Counted from the first letter of the stretch, positions 29,100 to 40,316 are shown. The stretch: 64,000 bases of DNA from Methylococcaceae bacterium UBA7658 (GCA_002483425.1 DLHW01000034.1:1-64000); one strand, 5' to 3'. The notes: generated by a model not told the origin, from the letters alone. Numbers and translations are program-made.

Positions 29100-30149
29100 T
29101 TATCGGTTAAGCGCCTCGATGATTAAAGGAAAAGTATCTTGAGCGGCATTTTTACCCATGAAGACATCTAAATGACCGTAATTCGGAATGATGTGGAGCG
29201 AATGAAAATCTTTCCGATGTTTTGAAAAATAGTTGTAGGTACGGATTTGGCTTTCCGCCAAAAAACAGCGGTTGTTTTGACCGGCGAAGAAGGTAAAACG
29301 GGCGTCAGTTTTGGGTGCTTGCCCGGTAAAATCGGACGGCAATCCAGGTAAGTCTTCGACGGATACCAGATGCCCGCCGCGTACGCACTGCGTGATTTGA
29401 TCGAAAAACGTCATCGGGACAGCTTTGAATTCTTCCTTTAACCACTCATGAGTCGTTTCATTGAGGTTTTCATGGCTCCATAAGGCCGGAAATCCGCTGC
29501 CGTAAGTGAAACTGACCAGTTTACAGACGGTATTATCACACTCGTGATGAGTTAATTTGACGATGCCGGTAATCAGTTTAGCGGTGAAATCGGGCGCATG
29601 AACGCCCCAATGCGGATTAAGGTATTGCGTTGTGAGTTTGACGGGAGGCACTAAAAAGTTAAGCTTGAACGACGACCATTGCGATACTACAGGATGGAGC
29701 GAAACGGCGTTGCTAACAATGGTGTTGACTTCAGGCACGAGACCGGCAATCGCAGACATGGTAAAACTGGTTGAACCTTGGCAATGAATGACGGCTTTGA
29801 GTGTGGAACTGCCGGTTTCGGAAACAATCGTTTTCACAGCTTGCGGGTGGTCGTACAAAGCCGCTTGGTCGAGTGTCCAGCGGTTGGGCGGAAAATCGAT
29901 ACTCGCACGCCAATTTTCCAGCCAAACATCGTAACCTTCGGCTATCAAGGCATCGATAATCGTTGTTTCGATGGGAGCTCTGAAAATATTAGCCCGTACT
30001 CCGGCGCCGTGGACTAAAAGTACCGGACATTTAACCGGCGGCTTAGAACCGCGGATATTGATAAGGTTAAGCGGCATGCCGTCGCCCGCAGCAAAAGGAA
30101 CTACTCGTTCGGTATAATGCTGTTTAGCCTCCGTTTTTTGCCTGACCAT
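29100..30149 (-). CDS. Alpha/beta hydrolase with cysteine at the nucleophile position
   Basis: This 349-residue alpha/beta hydrolase has the oxyanion segment LLVHGAGVRANIFRAP near residue 44, the nucleophile elbow AVIHCQGSTSF with C123 where Ser is usual, and a C-terminal IPNYGHLDVFMG that supplies the catalytic His. A Cys nucleophile is known in dienelactone hydrolases and also occurs, as HCxGS, in hydrolase domains fused to cholesterol-oxidase-like GMC enzymes. Position at the head of the GMC set agrees with that. Substrate unknown; a lactone or ester is likely. Confidence 0.82.
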   Translation of the reverse strand: MVRQKTEAKQHYTERVVPFAAGDGMPLNLINIRGSKPPVKCPVLLVHGAGVRANIFRAPIETTIIDALIAEGYDVWLENWRASIDFPPNRWTLDQAALYDHPQAVKTIVSETGSSTLKAVIHCQGSTSFTMSAIAGLVPEVNTIVSNAVSLHPVVSQWSSFKLNFLVPPVKLTTQYLNPHWGVHAPDFTAKLITGIVKLTHHECDNTVCKLVSFTYGSGFPALWSHENLNETTHEWLKEEFKAVPMTFFDQITQCVRGGHLVSVEDLPGLPSDFTGQAPKTDARFTFFAGQNNRCFLAESQIRTYNYFSKHRKDFHSLHIIPNYGHLDVFMGKNAAQDTFPLIIEALNR

Positions 30150-30636
30150 AAGAGTTCTCTCGGCTTATTATTAAGGTTGCCGGGATCATTTAACCGTATT
30201 TTATGCAAATGTTGAAGCATTAATGCTCGATTCAACAGATGCCGGTAAAATGATGGGGACGATTAATAAATAATAGATCAAATTAGCGGTTTTTATTAAG
30301 CAATCGATGAAATAGTTACAGGTCGTCTAGATGTCTATAGAAAGTTGGTTCACGGCGTAATTAATGTGTGGCGGTGTTCGTACCCGATTTTACCGGGTTG
30401 GTTTAATATCAAATTCCGCGGAGCCGTGGTAGTTAAAACGTTATAGAAATCGAAAAAAATTATGCTTAATAAAGGCGTTTTGTGGGTGCTAAGGTATGTA
30501 AGACTTAAACATTGAGGAAAAGAGTTAACAATAGAGATAACGCTCTTAATGATGAATCGGGTTAAGCATTAAGCCAATCGAAACTATAAACGAAACGTAA
30601 TATTCAATCGCTTATCTGGATAAGCGAAAATAACGG
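30150..30636. other. Intergenic region without a gene
   Basis: This 487-base AT-rich stretch lies downstream of rnd and upstream of the hydrolase operon, both on the minus strand, and must contain the operon promoter. Apart from the palindrome at 30608-30627 I see no clear structure and no credible reading frame. Confidence 0.6.
30608..30627. repeat. Perfect palindrome near the end of rnd
   Basis: TCGCTTATC (30608-30616) and GATAAGCGA (30619-30627) are exact complements two bases apart. It lies 10 bases past the rnd stop. It may be a weak terminator or a protein-binding site; no T-run follows on the rnd strand. Confidence 0.4.
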
Positions 30637-31806
30637 TTATCTGCCGATTACTTTCAGTTTTTCATCCTGAATGCCGAATAAAAGATCGCCGTGTAATAGG
30701 CCGACCAGTTCTTTTCCCGCCATGGTATACCGCCAGCCGTGCAATAAGGGACAATCTTCGTCCTCATTGAACAATAAGCTTTCCAAGTCTTTACGGGATG
30801 CCAGAATGGTTGGATTTAATGCATTCTCTTCGGCGCGGATACGGACTAATGCAGTTAAGATATCCAAGATGGCTTCATGTTGTTGGGATTTTTTATTAGA
30901 ACGGTCCTTTTCTTTTAACGCGATGGGTTCTCTGTTTTTTGCTTCCGCTATCAATTCGCAAAGTTTACGTCCGTAGCGCTGCACCGTTCGTTCGCTTATC
31001 CCGCGTATAGCGGCGAGGCTGATCGTCGTTTCCGGTTGTAATTTAGCCATATCGAAGATCAGTTCGTCGCGTAAAAGCCAAGTTTTCGGCCGGTTTTCGG
31101 CTTGTGCGGTGATTTCCCGCCATTCGGCCAACGTTTGGACAATCGACAGTTGTCTGGCGGTCAGTTTATTTTTTCCTCTAATCTTTAGCCAGGCTGAGTG
31201 CGGTTCGACTTGATAATTATTGGGATTTTCAAGTTCCGAAAAATCCTGCTTAAGCCAATCCGCCCGGCCTAACGCGGTTAATTTTTCAAGCATGATTTGA
31301 TAAATCTGGCATAAATAAATGACATCGTCCGCAGCATATTGGATTTCGGCCTGAGTTAAAGGACGTTTGCTCCAATCGGCGCGCGTGTGAGCCTTGTTTA
31401 GATTGACGTTCAATAAACTGGACACCAGCATGGCGTACCCCGGATTGTCCTGGTAACCCAGTAAAGGGGCGGCAACTTGAGTATCGAACAACGGACCAGG
31501 TACTTTTCCGGTCAATTGGTAAAAAATTTCGAGGTCTTGGTGGCAAGAATGAAAAACTTTTACGATGGCGGGGTTATAGATGGCGGAAAAAAGTTTATCC
31601 AAATTTGTAAGTGCGATAGGATCGACGCAAGCTACCCAATCCGGCGTTGCAATTTGCAACAGACAAAATTTCGGATAATAGGTTTTTTCCCTTAGAAACT
31701 CGGTGTCCAAAGCCAGCCATGAGGCTTTTTGAATTTCTCCGCATAATGCGTCGAGACTGTTTTGGCTGTCGATGTATTGAATTTCGGTCATGATAGTCGT
31801 CATCAA
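30637..31806 (-). CDS. rnd: Ribonuclease D
   Basis: This 389-residue 3'-5' exoribonuclease trims tRNA precursors. The DEDD exonuclease domain shows LALDTEFLREKTYYP, FHSCHQDLEIF and YAADDVIYL, and an HRDC domain follows (about residues 210-290, RQLSIVQTLAEWREITA). Length and organisation are typical. The ATG at 31806 is retained, but MTEIQYID at 31791 agrees better with homologues. Neither has a good ribosome-binding site. The next gene upstream encodes an RNA-binding protein and may be related in function. Confidence 0.94.
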   Translation of the reverse strand: MMTTIMTEIQYIDSQNSLDALCGEIQKASWLALDTEFLREKTYYPKFCLLQIATPDWVACVDPIALTNLDKLFSAIYNPAIVKVFHSCHQDLEIFYQLTGKVPGPLFDTQVAAPLLGYQDNPGYAMLVSSLLNVNLNKAHTRADWSKRPLTQAEIQYAADDVIYLCQIYQIMLEKLTALGRADWLKQDFSELENPNNYQVEPHSAWLKIRGKNKLTARQLSIVQTLAEWREITAQAENRPKTWLLRDELIFDMAKLQPETTISLAAIRGISERTVQRYGRKLCELIAEAKNREPIALKEKDRSNKKSQQHEAILDILTALVRIRAEENALNPTILASRKDLESLLFNEDEDCPLLHGWRYTMAGKELVGLLHGDLLFGIQDEKLKVIGR

Positions 31807-31887
31807 GTGTTTGATGAATAAGAAGAATAGTTTTAGCCCTTTAAATAGTCAGCGTCAGTCTTAACGCGATTCCGCAACGGCGCTGAC

Positions 31888-32478
31888 TTATTGGTTTATT
31901 TCATTCGATACGGTTTGAGGCGCAGTTTGCGTGTAACGGAAGCGCCTGTTATGTCTTTTTTTATTGCGTGGCTTAACCCGCCGGATATCGAGTTTTCGCC
32001 CGTTGATTTCGACACTTTTTAAGTGATGAAAAATTTCTTGCGGCATTTCATCCGGCAAGTCGATTAACGTATAGGTTTCTTGAATACGCGCGTTAACAAT
32101 GTTTTTGATATCGACGCCGGATTCCTCAACCAATATTTTTTTCAGTTCGCTTAGATCAAGCTGATGCTGGCCGCCGATATCAAGCCGGTAACGCACAAGC
32201 CTGACCGCAGGTACCGCAGTAGGCTCGTGCGGTTTTTCCGCGGAAACAAGAGGGCTGCCGGTTTTTTCCCCGCTATTAAGCTGAGCGCCTTCATGAATAA
32301 GGGTTAAAGCAGCCGCGCAATCCAGGACGCTGATTTTTAATTCGGCGGCCACAGCTTTGATCAAACGCCGCGGGTTGTCGAGATTTTGTGTTAAAAATAT
32401 GGTTTTTACCTGATCTTTTAACAGCTTTTTTTTACTGTTTGACAGGTTTAAAGGTGTTACAGATTCGTTTTTGTCCAT
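31888..32478 (-). CDS. Orphan DbpA-type RNA-binding domain protein
   Basis: This 196-residue protein lacks a helicase. Residues 94-168 fit the DbpA/CsdA C-terminal RNA-binding domain (VRYRLDIGGQHQLDLSELKK, ILVEESGVDIKNIVNARI, EINGRKLDIRRVKP). A very basic tail RNKKRHNRRFRY follows at 171-182. The N-terminal 60 residues are helical (LKDQVKTIFLTQNLDNPRRL), with no known domain. RNA binding is therefore likely, perhaps ribosomal or regulatory RNA, but that is inferred. It lies between surA and rnd. A general ProQ-like assignment was considered and set aside because the domain order does not fit. Confidence 0.7.
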   Translation of the reverse strand: MDKNESVTPLNLSNSKKKLLKDQVKTIFLTQNLDNPRRLIKAVAAELKISVLDCAAALTLIHEGAQLNSGEKTGSPLVSAEKPHEPTAVPAVRLVRYRLDIGGQHQLDLSELKKILVEESGVDIKNIVNARIQETYTLIDLPDEMPQEIFHHLKSVEINGRKLDIRRVKPRNKKRHNRRFRYTQTAPQTVSNEINQ

Positions 32479-32522
32479 CCTTTTATTGTTATACTAGGCA
32501 ATCGTAGCCGGTGCAAATCAAA

Positions 32523-33830
32523 TTAAAGGCGGTCTTCAAATATTTCAACATAAGATTCGTCGCGTAAACGGCGTAGCCAAAGTTCGGTTTCTTCTTCGAT
32601 TTTCCGTTTACGAATAATATCCCTGATCTGGTTTTTTTTGAAATCGTTGGTGTTATCTTTATTTTCTCTTTCTAAGACTTGGATGAGGTGCCAGCCGAAT
32701 TGTGTTTGAACCGGCTCGCTGATGTCGTTGATGGCAAGCTTATCCATAGCCTCTTGAAACGGTTTAACCAAATCGTCGGGGCCGACCCAATCGAGCAACC
32801 CGCCTTTGAGCGCCGAACCTTTGTCGTCCGAATGGGCGCGGGCAATAGCGGCGAAATCGTCGCCGTCGGCAATGCGTTGTTTAAGCGCAAGCAAACGTTT
32901 TTGGGCTTCGGCGTCGTCAACCAATTCGTTGGTTTTGATAAGAATGTGACGGACTTTCGACTTGGTAATCATTTGGGAGCCGACGCCTTTGACTTCCAGC
33001 ATTTTAATGATGTGAAAACCGCTTGGGCTTCGAATGGGTTCGGAAACGTCGCCCGGCGACATTTTGCTGACCACTTCGACAAACAAGGTAGGAATATCGT
33101 TCTTACCGCGCCAGCCCAGATCGCCGCCTTTCAAGGCATTATCGTCGTTAGAGACGCTCATGGCCGTTTTGGTGAAATCCGCTCCGGACCGTAAATCGGC
33201 GATTGTCATATTGGCTTTAGCTAAGGCTTTCTTGATGACGTCTGCCGATGCGCCTTCTTTGACGGCAATCAAAATATGACCGAGATGATATTGACCAATA
33301 CCTTCTCCGCCCTTGTCCTCGGTTTCGATGAAGTGTTCGACTTCACGGTCGGTTACTTTAATACGGTCGGCTATTTCCCGTCCGCGTAACTGATTGATAA
33401 CGATTTCATTACGCATATTGTCAAGGAAGTTCTTATAGGAAATACCTTGTTTTTGCAGTTCGTCTTTGAATTCTTCCAAGGACATGTTATTGCGTTGCGC
33501 TATATCGGTCGCGGAATTGGTTAGCATTTCTTCGCTAAGGCTGATGCCGGCCTTTTCCGCTAGATTCCGTTGCAGTCTTTCTATAATCATTTTTTCCAGA
33601 ACTTGTTTTTTTAACACAAATTCGGGCGGCATGGCGCTATTACTTGCTTGAATCTTTTGCGCGATCGCCATTATTTCGTTGCTTAATTCATTCTCCAGAA
33701 TCACATCGTCATCCACGACCGCAACGATTTTGTCCAAGACCTCGGCCGGGCTATGCGGCGCGCACAGTATCGAACTCAGCAGTATTAGTGCTAAACCAAG
33801 GTTCTTTTTTAACATGTTCAGATCTATCAT
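32523..33830 (-). CDS. surA: Periplasmic chaperone/peptidyl-prolyl isomerase SurA
   Basis: This 435-residue outer-membrane-protein chaperone has a Sec signal peptide (LGLALILLSSILCAPHSPAE), an N-terminal SurA chaperone domain (LDKIVAVVDDDVILENEL), and two parvulin domains (near YHLGHILIAVKEGA and KVRHILIKTNE). It helps LptD and porins to fold. Its ATG overlaps the lptD stop in ATGA, so lptD and surA are translationally coupled; M6 at 33815 is another possible start and gives a more standard signal peptide. Confidence 0.95.
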   Translation of the reverse strand: MIDLNMLKKNLGLALILLSSILCAPHSPAEVLDKIVAVVDDDVILENELSNEIMAIAQKIQASNSAMPPEFVLKKQVLEKMIIERLQRNLAEKAGISLSEEMLTNSATDIAQRNNMSLEEFKDELQKQGISYKNFLDNMRNEIVINQLRGREIADRIKVTDREVEHFIETEDKGGEGIGQYHLGHILIAVKEGASADVIKKALAKANMTIADLRSGADFTKTAMSVSNDDNALKGGDLGWRGKNDIPTLFVEVVSKMSPGDVSEPIRSPSGFHIIKMLEVKGVGSQMITKSKVRHILIKTNELVDDAEAQKRLLALKQRIADGDDFAAIARAHSDDKGSALKGGLLDWVGPDDLVKPFQEAMDKLAINDISEPVQTQFGWHLIQVLERENKDNTNDFKKNQIRDIIRKRKIEEETELWLRRLRDESYVEIFEDRL

Positions 33831-36800
33831 TCTTCTGACTTCCGGTAACCGTAAATACTTTGGGCGAAGAAATCGTCCAGTTTTTCGCCAATGCCTGTTA
33901 AGCCTTTAAATTCCACCTGAAAAAATACGCCGGTCTGGCTGCCCGCCGCGGAATCCTGATTAACCGGAGAATTTGCGGCGGCGCTGATATTGTTGACATA
34001 GCGTCGTCCTATAATCCGGAACCGCCAGCAACAGGTTTCTTTCTCCAAACCTAAAAAACCTTCCTGAGTTTGGTTATACAGAAAGGAATATTGCCAACGT
34101 CCGACCGCGAACCAGTTGTCGTAAATAGGCCAATGAAACGATACATCGCTTTGAATGATGTCGTTACTTCTGATGATGGCGTTATTCGTTCTGATTGATT
34201 GCACGGTGGCGAGATCGGTATCGAGTTCGTTCATTAATTGCACATCGGTTTTGCTGTCCAATGTATTTTGGATCAAGGTGTTTTTCCGGTACATGTAACC
34301 GACATTGATGATTTCGCCAGGCTCGTTGACAAAATGCAGGACAGCTCTTCCTCTGACAATATCGTTAATTTCAGGATCCCATTGGAGACCGGATTCCACT
34401 GCGAAATGTTCGTTGATTTGACTGCTTAATTCGCCGACAAAAGGGGAAAAACTGCTGGTTTCCACGCGGCTTTCCAAGAATCTTCTGCCGATTCTGACAA
34501 GCGGCGCTGTGACTTCCCGGTCTTGAAAATAAAAAATATCGCCGATACTCAGCTTAAGTTTTTCTAAGCCGGTTTTAGAATCGACCAAGCGGGATGTCAA
34601 GGCTGCGGTAATTTGATTAGCGTCTTGTATCCGGTCGGTTCCGCTGAACCGGTTTTCGCGGAATAAACTATTGAAGTTGAAGTCGAAAAACGAGGTATCG
34701 AAAATCGGGACGTCGCTTTGATTCACTTTGGGGATAAACAAATAGAACAATCTCGGCTCGAGGGTGTGAAGCATCGAATTGCCACCTAAAGCGAACTCTT
34801 TTTCGAAAAATAATCCGCTGTCGACCGAGGCAACCGGCAAGGCTCGGCTAATTGAATCTTCTTGGCCGGGATTCAGGTTGTCCAGCAAGTATTGCGTGTA
34901 TTTAAATGAGAGTTTGGGGGTAACGAATGCGCTCTCGGTTGTCCATGGCATACTGACATAAGGCTCAATATTCAACCGGAGACCGTCGGGTACAGAATCG
35001 TCGACAATAGAGCTTTTATCGTGATGGAAATAAACCAACTCATTGTCAAGGCCGACATCCGTGGGAATGGACTGAAAGCTATGGTTGAGTTTCAAATTTA
35101 ATTGAGGCAGACGCCGGTAGGGCCGGAGCCGTCCTGTCAAATTGGGGTCGATTGTTTGGTAGTTTTCCAGTCGGCCTAAGAATGAAATACCCTCATCGGC
35201 ATACGTTAAATCCGCGTGGCTGCGTACATGACTGAAGTTAGGAAAGCTCAGTGCATTGCCCAATTCGGCAAAGTAAAATTTATCCGATACTAGATTTAAA
35301 TCGACAAGCGCATTGAGGTTACGGCTGAATTGCGTGGTGTTTTTGATGGAAGCCAAGTATCTGGACGAATCTCTGATCGGGTCGTCCGAAGCGACCGTGG
35401 TGTCCTCAGGCATATATTCCGCGCTGACGGACCCTTCCGAATTTTCGGTCAAATACCTAAAGTCACCTGCTAGCATAACCCCGCGTTTGGTGTAATACCG
35501 CGGTCTCAACGTCGCATCGTAATTTGGCGCAATGCTCCAGTAGAACGGTGCGGAAAAACTAAATCCGCCGTTTTGGGTATTGCCGAATGACGGGGCTAAA
35601 AATCCGGTTAAACGGCGGTTATCCAGGGGGAACGAAAGATAGGGCGAATAAAATACGGGTACGCCTTTAAATTCCACCCAGGCGTTTTTGGCCGAACCGT
35701 AACCGGATTGTTTATTCATTTTGAAGTCGCCGGCATGTACGATCCAATCTTGATTACCGGGAACGCAAGCCGTGTAGGCGACATCCTTATACCTGGATAA
35801 GGTGTCGCTATCCCGGTATACGGCTTTGGCGCGGCCCCGCAGCGGTGTTGCCGGTGAAATAAATAAGGTTTCACGGAGCCGGGCTTCATCGGTGGCTAAT
35901 TTCAACGTAGCCGATTCGGTTTGAATGGCCAATTCGTCTTCGCTGTAATAAACGTTACCGTGCAAATCGAGCGTTTCCGATACTGTATCGTAAGTGGCGG
36001 CATTGGACGACGCTTTCTGGTCGGCGCGTTTCATGTCTACATTACCTTCATAATTGCCGATCTCATTGTCATAGATTTCGGAGTAATTAGAGTTCATATC
36101 CAGGTCGGCTTTTGCTCTTAATTGTTTGTTATTTCTGGTATCGGGATTTTGTTTGCCAACCTTAACGGTGCAACTTGCCCAAGGGTCGACCTTAAAGCGG
36201 TCCTGCAATATTGAAAAAACCCGTTCTTCGCCGTTATCGAAGGCAGGGTCGAATAAACTAAAGCCTTGTTCTTCGGTTTCGAAAATACGCGGCTTGCCCT
36301 TGGGGTCCGATCCTACCAGTTGACAATTCCAGTTACCGTCTTTGCCTTTGGTATCGCATTTCCAGCCTTTATCTTGCACTGTTTGCGCAGTCCCGGTTTT
36401 CTTATCCGTTGTAGAGGCTGACACTGGCTTAGAACTCGCCGGTAAAACCGGCGGAGCTTCGGCGGGAGCGGTGCTAATACCCGATTGGGGGGGCAGGGGT
36501 TTAGCGGTATGGATTGCTGTGACTTCTACCGGTTCCGGTTGAGTCTGGACAGCGGGTTTTGATTGTACCGGCGGTTTTTGCTGAGCCGGTTGATCGCGTT
36601 GGTCCGCGGTGATTCGATTGATAACAGGAGGTTCGGTTATGACCGGCGCGCCAACGGACGCTTTGTCTTGGCGTGTTTCTGGTTCACTGTTAGTTATACT
36701 GCTGGGCCGATCATTCGACGTATCGGGGATTGAAGAAGGCATCTCTGAGCCGGTTGCGGAACTGCCGACACATACCCATTCTTTAGTTGTTTTATCCTGC

Positions 36801-36883
36801 TGGCAATTCCAGTTCGCATCGTTCGCGAAGCTGATTGAAGAAATTAAGACAAGTAGAAAAACCAGATACAATCGGCCGGGCAT
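33827..36883 (-). CDS. lptD: LPS-assembly outer-membrane protein LptD
   Basis: This 1018-residue protein inserts lipopolysaccharide into the outer leaflet. It has a signal peptide (about residues 1-19), the LptA-like jellyroll (KADLDMNSNYSEIYDN onwards) and the C-terminal beta-barrel. The C-terminal C951-C952 pair is conserved and forms disulfides with the N-terminal cysteines. A long Pro/Gln/Ser-rich segment (about 45-170) lies between two similar Trp/Cys pieces, NWNCQQDKTTKEWVCVG (C26, C37) and GWKCDTKGKDGNWNCQLVG (C175, C186). This makes the protein over 200 residues longer than in E. coli. Confidence 0.94.
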   Translation of the reverse strand: MPGRLYLVFLLVLISSISFANDANWNCQQDKTTKEWVCVGSSATGSEMPSSIPDTSNDRPSSITNSEPETRQDKASVGAPVITEPPVINRITADQRDQPAQQKPPVQSKPAVQTQPEPVEVTAIHTAKPLPPQSGISTAPAEAPPVLPASSKPVSASTTDKKTGTAQTVQDKGWKCDTKGKDGNWNCQLVGSDPKGKPRIFETEEQGFSLFDPAFDNGEERVFSILQDRFKVDPWASCTVKVGKQNPDTRNNKQLRAKADLDMNSNYSEIYDNEIGNYEGNVDMKRADQKASSNAATYDTVSETLDLHGNVYYSEDELAIQTESATLKLATDEARLRETLFISPATPLRGRAKAVYRDSDTLSRYKDVAYTACVPGNQDWIVHAGDFKMNKQSGYGSAKNAWVEFKGVPVFYSPYLSFPLDNRRLTGFLAPSFGNTQNGGFSFSAPFYWSIAPNYDATLRPRYYTKRGVMLAGDFRYLTENSEGSVSAEYMPEDTTVASDDPIRDSSRYLASIKNTTQFSRNLNALVDLNLVSDKFYFAELGNALSFPNFSHVRSHADLTYADEGISFLGRLENYQTIDPNLTGRLRPYRRLPQLNLKLNHSFQSIPTDVGLDNELVYFHHDKSSIVDDSVPDGLRLNIEPYVSMPWTTESAFVTPKLSFKYTQYLLDNLNPGQEDSISRALPVASVDSGLFFEKEFALGGNSMLHTLEPRLFYLFIPKVNQSDVPIFDTSFFDFNFNSLFRENRFSGTDRIQDANQITAALTSRLVDSKTGLEKLKLSIGDIFYFQDREVTAPLVRIGRRFLESRVETSSFSPFVGELSSQINEHFAVESGLQWDPEINDIVRGRAVLHFVNEPGEIINVGYMYRKNTLIQNTLDSKTDVQLMNELDTDLATVQSIRTNNAIIRSNDIIQSDVSFHWPIYDNWFAVGRWQYSFLYNQTQEGFLGLEKETCCWRFRIIGRRYVNNISAAANSPVNQDSAAGSQTGVFFQVEFKGLTGIGEKLDDFFAQSIYGYRKSEE

Positions 36884-37003
36884 GAGGAATTGAAGATAAT
36901 TTAACTTAACAAGTCTGAAATCGAATAGAATGCCAGCGCGAATTCTACCTCAATTTGTCACTACGATATAATTAAACGATAAAACTAACTTTGTTGTTCT
37001 CTA

Positions 37004-38664
<1,661 letters not shown>

Positions 38665-38673
38665 TACTCAAAA

Positions 38674-39720
38674 TTAAGGCTTAAACGCGATAAACTCGCG
38701 GTAAGGCGAATCTTTCTGCCAAGTTAACGATTCCATGTAATAGTGCATTAACGCTAGGTAACCTAAAACACCAAGCGTGACCACCTTATAAAATTCAACC
38801 CCGAATAAATGCAATGTAAGCCAATCGGCGGCTTCGTCGCCGTAGGCTTGTAGAATAAACGCCAAAGCAAAAGAAAGCACTGGCAATACGAGGAAAATGT
38901 GGATGTTCCAGGCTTTAGCCGCGCGGTAAATAAAGTTCCGAGGTTGTAAGCGGTGTTTATTGTAATCGTGCGTCACATAAAACACATAAGCCGTTGCGTC
39001 ATGGACAAACCGCGGCACTAGAATCGCCATAAAATATTGTTGTTGCCAAAAAAGATAAAAACTTGTAAGCACCAATAAAATATTCGCCCAGTAAAACCAC
39101 AAGCCGAAACGGCTAGAATTATATTTTTGAAAAACAAATCCCGCCACTACCAGCGATAAACAACCGACACTTGCAATCTGTTTAATCCATATGGTTTGTT
39201 CGGCGGTTAAACTGCCGCGAATGAAAATGCCGAGATATATCGCAACGCCGGTCATAACGCTCACAGTCAACAAAATATTGAACGGCACGTTAGGTAATTG
39301 GCACACGCCTCGCGCAATTCCGTATTGCTGCCTCAGCACATGCAAAACCGTCCAACAAGCGACAAACGTATACAGCAGACGGTACGGCAGTAATGCGCTG
39401 CCTAAAAAATAAGCGACTGCGATTGCAATCGTCATAAGCACGATATGATGCCGGTAATGCTGGAAATAATCCGCGTTACTCGCCAGTAGGATATTGCTTG
39501 CGATGATGTGCGGGGTGCCGAACAATATTTGAAATAATACAAAATGGTAAGGGCTGCTGGGCAAATTCGTTTTTAGGAAATCGCTCCAGACCAAGCTGTC
39601 GAAGCCTTGCAACAGCAAACACAATGGTATGATTGCGTACAGCCCAAGCAGCAAGCGGAAAGAAACGGCCAGTTTAGGCTCGCTGAGAGAGGTTTGCATG
39701 GTAAAAGTCGGCGCGGACAT
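38674..39720 (-). CDS. Polytopic membrane protein with conserved-looking histidines, unknown
   Basis: This 348-residue protein has about eight to nine membrane helices and no signal peptide. Histidines occur at helix ends in small clusters: GTPHIIAS, FQHYRHHIV, VLHVLRQQYG, RFVHDATAYVFYVTHDYNKH and LMHYYMESLTWQKDSP. Such clusters recall integral-membrane di-metal oxygenases and the beta-carotene cleavage (Brp/Blh) family, but I cannot assign it. It converges with murU, 9 bases apart. An oxygenase or transport role is conjecture. Confidence 0.7.
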   Translation of the reverse strand: MSAPTFTMQTSLSEPKLAVSFRLLLGLYAIIPLCLLLQGFDSLVWSDFLKTNLPSSPYHFVLFQILFGTPHIIASNILLASNADYFQHYRHHIVLMTIAIAVAYFLGSALLPYRLLYTFVACWTVLHVLRQQYGIARGVCQLPNVPFNILLTVSVMTGVAIYLGIFIRGSLTAEQTIWIKQIASVGCLSLVVAGFVFQKYNSSRFGLWFYWANILLVLTSFYLFWQQQYFMAILVPRFVHDATAYVFYVTHDYNKHRLQPRNFIYRAAKAWNIHIFLVLPVLSFALAFILQAYGDEAADWLTLHLFGVEFYKVVTLGVLGYLALMHYYMESLTWQKDSPYREFIAFKP

Positions 39721-39817
39721 GGAGCTTTCTCGTCAGATAGTGATATGGATAGAATCTAGTATATAAAAACTTAAAAAATTCTAAGTGGCTTTTAAACCTT
39801 TTACAAGAGACTAAATT

Positions 39818-40225
39818 ATGACGTTTCAATTACACTCGCAATTAGTCAAAGACACTGTCTTGATCGGGCAGTATGACTTATGCCGTATTCTATTGATGAA
39901 CGACAGTCAATTCCCTTGGTGCATTCTGGTGCCGGAAGTTGCAGCTATTACCGAGATTTATCAACTGAGCAGACGTCAGCAAGAACAATTGATACAAGAG
40001 TCGAGCCGGCTCGCCGGGAGTTTAGCCGGTCTTTATAAGGCCGATAAAATGAATATTGCCGCTATCGGCAATTTGGTTCCGCAATTGCACATTCATCATG
40101 TAGTGCGGTACCGGAACGATAAGGCATGGCCCGCTCCGGTATGGGGAAAATTCGACGCCGTACCTTACACAGAAACCGGATTGTCTAGTGCGCTCGTAAA
40201 AATTCGCCAAGCGGCCGGTTTATAG
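39818..40225 (+). CDS. HIT-family nucleotide hydrolase/transferase
   Basis: This 135-residue protein has the histidine-triad-like LHIHHVVRYRND near residue 90; the usual HxHxH-x-x is altered to HIHHV, as in the Gammaproteobacterial HIT group that includes many diadenosine tetraphosphate hydrolase-like proteins. It is soluble. A likely role is hydrolysis of nucleoside phosphates, substrate unknown. It stands alone, divergent from the polytopic membrane protein gene. Confidence 0.82.
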   Translation: MTFQLHSQLVKDTVLIGQYDLCRILLMNDSQFPWCILVPEVAAITEIYQLSRRQQEQLIQESSRLAGSLAGLYKADKMNIAAIGNLVPQLHIHHVVRYRNDKAWPAPVWGKFDAVPYTETGLSSALVKIRQAAGL

Positions 40226-40316
40226 GATGACGTTAACCGCGGCTATCCCGGTTCTTCTCCCAAAGTAAGGTTGTGAAGGCGTGTTGTCGTTCACCGGTTT
40301 TACCAAGTTTTAGCTT

